Origin: Rhabditophanes sp. KR3021
Taxonomy: Eukaryota; Nematoda; Chromadorea; Rhabditida; Alloionematidae
Direction: 5' to 3'
Assembly (NCBI GenBank): GCA_963281155.1
Contig: CAUJLY010000001.1
Span: forward strand, 8,308,001 to 8,372,000
DNA length: 64,000 nucleotides
In this document: in pieces, positions 57,060-64,000 of the stretch
How positions within the stretch are numbered: the first letter of the stretch is position 1
Layout: the number at the start of each line of letters is the position of its first letter
Notes under the pieces: model-generated
Told to the model about the DNA's origin: nothing
Database searches by the model: none
What the model saw: the letters and a program-made list of their open reading frames with translations, nothing else
Made by a program: the position numbers and the translations under genes

Positions 57060-57707
57060 ATGCAATTCTTAATAATTCTCCCCTTTATGGTTGCCTTAGG
57101 CAATGCAGCTATTGTTGGTACATTTCAGGATTGTTCTGTTGATGGATGCGGACCTACTGATACATGTACTAAGAACTTTCAAATGTGTGTTAAAAGATGT
57201 TCTGGGGACAGTGATTGCAATGGCTCAACTTGTTCAAAAGTAGGTTCAAACGGTAAATATTGTGTTTCTGCTGACGCACCAGCTTGTTTCCTTGATGCAC
57301 ATTGCAGAGCAACTTTGATCTGTAGTCCATTTACTGCAAATTGCCAACCCTTCTCTTTTTCAAATAATGCCAAAATTGGAGAATCATGCGGGCCAGGAAA
57401 TAATAAATGTGGAGCTAATTTAGTTTGCAATCCTACTTTATTATTTCATTTAGATGACGACAAGACTTTTACCTGTACCAAAGGATGCAAAGCTAATTCA
57501 AGTGATTGTAATCATGGTTCTGGTGAATTCAGTTGCCATACATGTGGATATGATGCTGCCATTCCAACCAGAGCTGCTTCATATTGTGAAGTCAATTTTA
57601 CCAAACGATGCCTGACAGATGAGGATTGTACAGGTGTTTATAATGGATCAAAGGTTTGTAATCAACAAACTTTGCAATGTGTACCACCGCCTGCGTTTTG
57701 TTTTTAG
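57060..57707 (+). CDS. Cysteine-rich secreted protein
   Basis: Single exon, 215 aa. The start at 57060 was chosen over the upstream ATG at 56991 because it begins a clean signal peptide (MQFLIILPFMVALGNA) and lies just downstream of a TATA box. The mature part has well over 20 cysteines in small clusters resembling repeated units: CSVDGCGPTDTC, CVKRCSGDSDCNGSTC, CGPGNNKCGANLVC, CLTDEDCTGVYNGSKVC. The D/E-x-D-C spacing recalls small disulfide-rich modules such as TIL, colipase or dickkopf-type folds, but none is a firm match. Likely extracellular; function unknown. Confidence 0.75.
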   Translation: MQFLIILPFMVALGNAAIVGTFQDCSVDGCGPTDTCTKNFQMCVKRCSGDSDCNGSTCSKVGSNGKYCVSADAPACFLDAHCRATLICSPFTANCQPFSFSNNAKIGESCGPGNNKCGANLVCNPTLLFHLDDDKTFTCTKGCKANSSDCNHGSGEFSCHTCGYDAAIPTRAASYCEVNFTKRCLTDEDCTGVYNGSKVCNQQTLQCVPPPAFCF

Positions 57708-60700
57708 TTTAAATGATAATAATAAATTAAATTGTTCGGACATATCTAAAAGAACAAAAAAGAGGTAATTGAAAGTGTTTATTTAATCATATCTTTTATA
57801 TTTGTAAATTAAATACTAGAATTCTTTTAAATTCAATAAAATTAAAGAAGCGGCGATAAGTATGCTTGTCTTCGGCTCACTAAAAATAAAGTAAAATTAA
57901 TTTTTAACTAATAAATTGAAGTCTGAAAAGGGAATAATAAATTATTTACATGATACCACAATAGTTGTATAGCTTTCTTTATGTTTCCTTCGCATAAATG
58001 ATGTCCAAATGTCGAATTGAATTCCATTAAACCTAAAAAAGAAAATGATTAATTAATTTGAATGTTAAATACCTAATTAATAGAATTGGCGGACATTTTG
58101 AGCGCATATCAAACTCTGATAATATTGGTTTGATAAAAACGTTTCTAATTAATACAACAAGTGATTTGGCATTTTAGTTAACCACCATCACTTAAATAGA
58201 GTAAGCATATCCGTACAACGTCAGAAATGAAAAGATCGTGTACAATAATTTTTCCGTATATTCAAATTTAGATCATACTATGACATGTAAGTCAAGTACT
58301 GTATTTGGAGGGTTAAGGTAATGTATTTACAACATAATACAATACCCAAATCGGAAGAGGATATGACCATTTTGAACTTCCTGAAACCTGTTAAATTTAA
58401 GTTGTTCGTCACATAAAACCTGCCAAAAGCTCTTCGTCACATAAAAGAAACGAACAGCTTTAAAAAACAAATTCCTAACAATTAAACCCACCATACGTAT
58501 AAACACAAAATATCCTACATAATTAGGCTTAATTTTTGGAAAACAAAGAAAAAGGTAACTCACAGTTTATTGTTTAAATGCTAAGTTGTATCCTGCCCTA
58601 ATATCTTTCAAATTACTCATTCCCACAAAATACACACTGACTCATCGGTATAACATATGTATTTAAAGGTGTAAAAATTTGATGAATTTGTAATTCTGTT
58701 AACTTTGATTTGATACAAACACCACACAGTTGTATCAACATTCCAGCCACAAACAAAATGCATTCACGTAAAGTTACCATCTCGATGACATTTTGTCAAA
58801 CATGAATACACTCATCCTGCCTAACTTCATCTATTTCATTTCGAATTGATCTACACACCTATTAATCTTTCAAACAAATCAAAACTAAGTGCATTTACCT
58901 TTCTATAACACATTTAAGCATGAAACTATTCAAAACATCCAAAAATAGACCTTTTTGTTTTTGTAATCGCAATTTGTGTTATTAAATAAGTAGCCTGAAT
59001 TTTCTATGAGCAACTACATAATCTAACAACACGCACTAACTATAATAGCATATACAAACATTTAATTATTCACTAAACTATTATTGTACATTTTATGAAA
59101 AAAGAGTAATACATGTTTATTAATATGCTTTTACTTGAAATCATGAATTAACTATACATCCACTATACGCAAAAATATATCTTCTTTTGTAAAAGTTTAT
59201 AGACTAAGTTCAAATAGAAGAGAGGAACATTTTTAAGTAGAAGTTTACTTTAGTTTCTTAAATAAATAAAAATGTTGTTGTGTGATATCATTTGGGATTT
59301 TTAATAAGTTGAGTCATTTTAAATGTTGTTGATAATAGTTGAATCGGCAAAATAATCCAATTTTCAATTCCAGGTGTGGGTAGTTTATCAAATTGAAGTA
59401 GTAACAGACTACAATTCATTAATCATAGTCTAGTTAAAAATAAATTGTCAAGGAAAAAGTTTTTATAAAAAAATATACATGTAAATTTATGGACTTTCTA
59501 ACAATAGATCAACGCTCACTAGTAAACGTTTCTCTAACAACACTTGATACTTACACAAACATAAAAATGACAGAAACAAAATACTAAAAAGCATACAATA
59601 TTTTTTTGTTATGACATAACCCTTATCAAAAGTTTTTTTCAAAAATAAATATATTTTGGGATGGTTGATTGCAAAGACGGACACCTACCAATGCTTCTAT
59701 TCAAGTATTCTCCCCCTAACTTAGTAAACTTATAAATTTGTGTACCTTTGGTATGTTTCTTAATGATACTTTTTTGATGGCGGTCTACTAAACACACTTT
59801 TTGTTGATGTTTAATCAAATTATTAATATCCACACACAAATAATATCCTTCTTCTATTTATATTTACTTCGAATGTTTTGTATCATAAATGGGGTGCATA
59901 AACACAATTACCAAATACAAATATTCATATGTCATGACACAACATAGCTGGGGTGTATATTAGCTTAGGCATGTTAAATATAACCTGTGAACATATTTTT
60001 ATCTTCAAAAGTAACTTTATCGGACAGCAATCAAATACGATTGTCAAGAAACTTTTGCCAATTTCGAGTTCTTTTTGGTAGGGCAAGTCTTAATTACACA
60101 AACAACTAAACACCGCATAAAGAATTGAGTATCCGATAACAGTAGGAAGATTTTGCTTAGAGAAAAAGAACCTACTTCCATTTTGATAGTCATATCTTGC
60201 TAGTATGAAAGCCCTACTCTAGTCATCATTCCTTTAGAACCTGCCAGGACTTTGTTTTATTTTTCTAAAAAATTTGAAGAACATTCTAAATTTCAGGTTC
60301 ACGTCAACTGTCAAACCATATAAAAGTGGGTATTTTTTGTACTGTGTGCCATTCTCCGAATCTATCATAAACTAATAATAATACATTACTATATGTGAGC
60401 GTTGACGTAGTTATTATTAATTTTTATTAAATATGATTAATACATGACACGTTGAAATTTGTTATGTTTCTCTCCATTCGGATTGTCTAATTTGTGTTTC
60501 AAGGTTGCTTTTAATCATTAAACTTTTGGCTAATGCAAAGGACAGAATTAACGTGGTGCTTATTTTATACACAAATAGTGTGAGGATATATAATGTATCT
60601 AAATTATTAATAAATCTTGTATCAAACTTTAACCTTTAAAAATTCTATTCCGGAACATCCATTTTACGATTTTTATGATAATGCCAAAGCTTATATAGGG

Positions 60701-61487
60701 ATTCAATCTAAGAAAAAGGACTCTAAAAAGGTTTTTCTCATCCTATTAAATTACAAATACAAATATTATAAAATTATAATTTATCATCTCCACAACATTC
60801 ACGCACTTTTCTTTTATATAGATACCATTACAAGATATACATATGGCGATATCCTAAACTACGTTGAGGGGCTTTGTTGGTTGTCACCATTAAAACTAAA
60901 TTTTTTTTTAATACTTAACAAGCATGCTTCACTTAATACAGGCGTTTCAATAAAGTGCACATTATTTATATTTCCCTACCATTGACTTGATTTACACATG
61001 TTGCAATTAACAAGTATTTTCATAGTGGTGCGTGATTGTGTCAACTTTGTTCACTCTACCCTTTATCTTTTGACTAGCTCCTAGTTGTGTTCCTGTATGC
61101 ACACTTTTTTGGTCGTTGACGATGTACTTAGCTAAATGTTGTCGTCAACAGGCCCGGTAACCAATTTTCAAAATTCAAAATTGTGTCTTGATAACGATTG
61201 GTTCTCGAAATATATGTACACGAGTAAAAGTCCATCTCTGTTCTAACTAGTCCCGTACTTTTTCAATCTTATCGTTTAATCTCAACATGTCATTAACAAT
61301 ATATCAGTTCTCTGACTTTATTTTTTGATGTCTTTTAATAGACACACACACTAACATACATGTGAATTTAGGATAAACTTTAACAAGTACATCTTTACTA
61401 ATTATAAACAAATATTTGCATGACGTCTAAACCGCTACAACTTCTTGTCATCACCTAAAAAACTTTAAAGCTTTCTTACAGATTCAA
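57708..61487. other. 3.8-kb intergenic region
   Basis: Very AT-rich. No secure gene. A possible short minus-strand spliced transcript at about 57850-58100 has good splice signals (GTATTT...TTTTTTAG and GTAAAT...TTTTTAG) and an open frame from MRSKCPPILL, but would encode only about 50 residues. Frames at 58.3-58.6, 59.5-59.8 and 60.6-61.0 kb have no coding support. Confidence 0.5.
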
Positions 61488-63027
61488 ATGGATTTGACCG
61501 AACGGGAAATCGAAGATGGTATCGACACAATGTCTTCTCCCCCTGACAGTTCCTCTACATTATCAGGAAGCAGCAGAAGTTTCCGGAAATTGTGTGTTGT
61601 TTGTGGCGGAGCTACTCGCCACCTTCATTACCAAAAAGCTGTTTGTGTAAGTTAACAATCAACATGTCTTTAACCTTTTTTACCTTATAGAATAGTTGCA
61701 AAGTAAGTTTGTTGATGATCAATCATATTTGGTTTACACAATCTATGAGATGAACACTCCAAGTAAATGTACACAATCATATTTATTTGTTTAAATGTAA
61801 ATGATAGTGTGTCTTGGTAGGAAATAAGTACTTATCAATTTATTTTTTAGGTCTATTTTCGAAGATATATTGCACGAGATTACAATTACAAATGCTCTAA
61901 GTTTGGTAATTGTGACTTGCAAGGTCGAAATAAATGTAAAAGTTGCAGAATAAGTAAATTATTAAGTATTGGACTTACGCCCGAGGGTAAGTGACCTTAT
62001 ATTAATTAAAAAGTGACGTTTATTCTATTTAGTTGTGCATGAAAACAAGGCCTTAAGAGAAAAGATACTTTTCCGCAACAAGGGTGAACTTCCTTTAAAT
62101 CAAAGATCACAAGAAAATGGTTTAATAGTAGGTACAGAAGTGGTGACGTATTCTTCCGGAGAATGCAGTACAAGTAACGAAAGTTTCTTAACTCCCAATA
62201 ATTACCAGCCTAGTCTAGATTATAGGATGCGTTTCGGTGAGTACATCCAAAATATGTTGTATACAGATCATATCTATCAAAAGGTAAGAAATGGGGTTTG
62301 GAACAATCCGAATTACATAGATATGAGCATAGACGATCTATTTAAAAAACCGAGTGATTTTGGCCAAATAACAAGAAGTAGTTTTGAAGCAACTACTGAA
62401 ATTATTAACAAAGACAATGTTTATCGGCACAGAATGTTAGATTCAATTTTAATCAACTTAGATTACATCAAAACATTCCCCTTCTACTCGACTCTTTTGC
62501 TAGATGATCAAAAGGAAATTTTACGGTTTACGGGAGCTAGTCTTTCAATAGCAGATAATTCATACTACTCATATGTCAACGGATACTCAACTATAACATG
62601 CCCAGATGGATTCCAACCCATCCGAATGCGTCACCCCGAACAACCTACTAAGATGGACATCATAGTGTCAACTAATTTGGTTGAAATGTTTCAAAGGCTT
62701 AAACCCTCCCCCGAAGAATATTGCCTCCTCAAAATCCTAATTTTTCTTAATTTAAATGAATCCAAATTATCACCTGAAACTGTTTTGATTATCAATTGTG
62801 AAAGGCAAAAATATAGTAGTACTTTGCTAAGTTATCTTCAATTACAAAAAGGACCTACGAGTGGAGCTGTTAGGTTTACGGAGATTTTAAACGCCGTTGG
62901 GACTATCTTTCAGTATGGAGATAAATTAAAGGACTTTCAGAGAATTGAATTGATTGCGGCGAGACACAGGGCTGAACCTGCCAAATGTACTCCTTTGCCT
63001 ATGTTGAAATATGTGATGGATTTGTAA
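61488..63027 (+). CDS. Nuclear hormone receptor with a 12-nt microexon
   Basis: Second supplementary-type nuclear receptor, 433 aa. Exons 61488-61646, 61691-61702, 61851-61986 and 62033-63027. The first zinc finger is C-x2-C-x13-C-x2-C (CVVC...AVCNSC); its second cysteine pair is completed only when the 12-nt exon encoding N-S-C-K is included, giving a CNSCKVYFRRY P-box region. The second finger is C-x5-C-x7-C-x2-C (CSKFGNC...CKSCR), two residues shorter in its loop than canonical. A hinge and ligand-binding domain follow (AELIxxxx-type helices such as LKPSPEEYCLLKILIFLNL). A TTCTTACAG acceptor-like site ends 6 nt before the ATG, suggesting a spliced or trans-spliced leader. Confidence 0.9.
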
Positions 63028-64000
63028 ATTATATTATTTTGGAGGTAAATAAATTTATCTTAAGACAGTTTGCTTTTTTATAATCAAGTCTTGATATAAT
63101 ATTCTTACGTTAAAACAAGAAACTTTTTTTGCACATTTTTATAATTGAATTTACCTTTGAAAAAGAGAAATGTTTTTGAATTAAAGATGTATATTAGTAC
63201 CTCATTTATACAAGCAGTATAAAGCAAGTTATTTAATCTTAAAGACAAAACGCAATAAAACAAAAGCAAGGATGTGTATAAAATTTATTTGAATATTAGG
63301 TTGATCACATTACAATAAATTAAAATTAAGGGCAACACATTTCTTGTTTGTATGATTTAACTTTTCCTACCTAGCATACTTTTCGATCACAGTTTTCGAT
63401 TTTGGGCTGCGATACTAACCATATACTTGTTTGCCATTCAACATGAGACTTTACTTAATGCAGTTTTCTGGATGTAAAAGTAAACTTTTGCTCCAATGAC
63501 AAAAAGGTTGCCATATATAATTGATTTTTGAGGCTATGGTATTCCATTGAGGTTAATTGTTCAAACCACGTGAAGACGGCGTCTACTCTCCTCCACTAGT
63601 CGAGAATTATAAGCAATATCAGGTGCTTATTCGTAAAATCCACAGCCTTTATGAAGTGGGAAATTTCATCCCACCAACCATTGACTGGTTCTGCATTTCC
63701 AGCCTGTGGTCACGAAGCACGCAATTCCACCTGAAAACTGTTCATGACTCAAGCCATTCCGAATGAACCACGGTTGCAATCACAAATCCGCTAAAAATAT
63801 TAATAAATGATTTTAGAACATTTTGGATATTCAGGCGAAGAATATTTATTGTTTGATACAAAACTTGCAAATATCAAATCCCATATTAAAAACCATTTGA
63901 TTTTTCTGGTATTATTAGGAAACATATTATTTAAAAAAATGAGTTCGGTTTCAAACTAAAAGTAAACATTTTAGGTTAATTGTGTATGTATTTTGATATG
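63028..64000. other. Right-edge intergenic region
   Basis: Downstream of the nuclear receptor. A stretch at 63550-63770 is less AT-rich and has a 69-codon frame without an ATG, and a 50-codon ATG frame starts near 63808; either could be part of a gene continuing beyond the window, but neither is supported. Confidence 0.4.

Noticed and set aside
60617..60985. 122-codon plus-strand open frame
   Set aside because: It begins at TTG with no early ATG, is Lys/Ile/Tyr-rich as expected from AT-rich spacer, and shows no motif.
63557..63766. 69-codon frame near the right edge
   Set aside because: Begins at TTG, lacks an upstream acceptor and matches nothing recognisable; kept only as a remark in the edge region.

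Overview
The window looks like nuclear DNA from a nematode. It is AT-rich, and most introns are only about 38-60 nt with GT...TTTTAG/TTTCAG ends. Nematode-typical families sit among conserved animal genes: divergent supplementary-type nuclear hormone receptors, serpentine chemoreceptor-like 7TM proteins, an insulin-like peptide and a tandem family of small helical proteins. I recognise no transposase, reverse transcriptase, tRNA, rRNA or CRISPR array. Coding models were built by hand from reading frames and splice sites; no database search was possible.

Layout. 1-6.7 kb: a nuclear hormone receptor running off the left edge (-), three tandem paralogous small proteins (-), an RNF121-like membrane RING protein (-) and, divergently, an SLC25A33/36-type pyrimidine nucleotide carrier (+). 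7.5-10.5 kb: a decayed secreted-protein gene and an intronless orphan protein with a 43-residue repeat (-). 10.9-18.0 kb: a Phactr homologue with two RPEL motifs and two introns of 2-2.5 kb (-). 20.1-22.6 kb: a multi-zinc-finger protein (-), followed by a gene desert of nearly 7 kb. 29.6-34.4 kb: a LAMP-like protein, an SH3-tailed protein and a small BTB-like protein (+). 34.7-37.8 kb: the decapping activator DCP1 and cleavage stimulation factor CstF-50 (-). 37.9-44.2 kb: a block bounded by two copies of a ~270 bp direct repeat, containing an orphan 605-aa protein, a small membrane protein and an eEF1A pseudogene. 45.0-49.1 kb: an SLC19-type vitamin transporter and an intronless SEC24 (-). 50.0-57.7 kb: small, fast-evolving genes (insulin-like peptide, orphan, two 7TM receptors, EGF-like membrane protein, decarboxylase pseudogene, TPR protein, Cys-rich secreted protein). 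61.5-63.0 kb: a second nuclear hormone receptor (+) whose DNA-binding domain includes a 12-nt microexon.

How the genes relate: there is no operon-like functional theme. DCP1, CstF-50 and SEC24 serve mRNA decay, mRNA 3'-end processing and ER export; the SLC25 and SLC19 genes are solute carriers; the receptors, insulin-like peptide and secreted proteins belong to signalling or secretion. Several small genes have a recognisable TATA box 40-80 bp upstream of the ATG, and in one case the TATA box corrects the start codon. The most unusual items are the NHR microexon, the flanking direct repeats, the orphan repeat protein, the insulin-like peptide with extra cysteines and the signal-peptide-free tandem trio.
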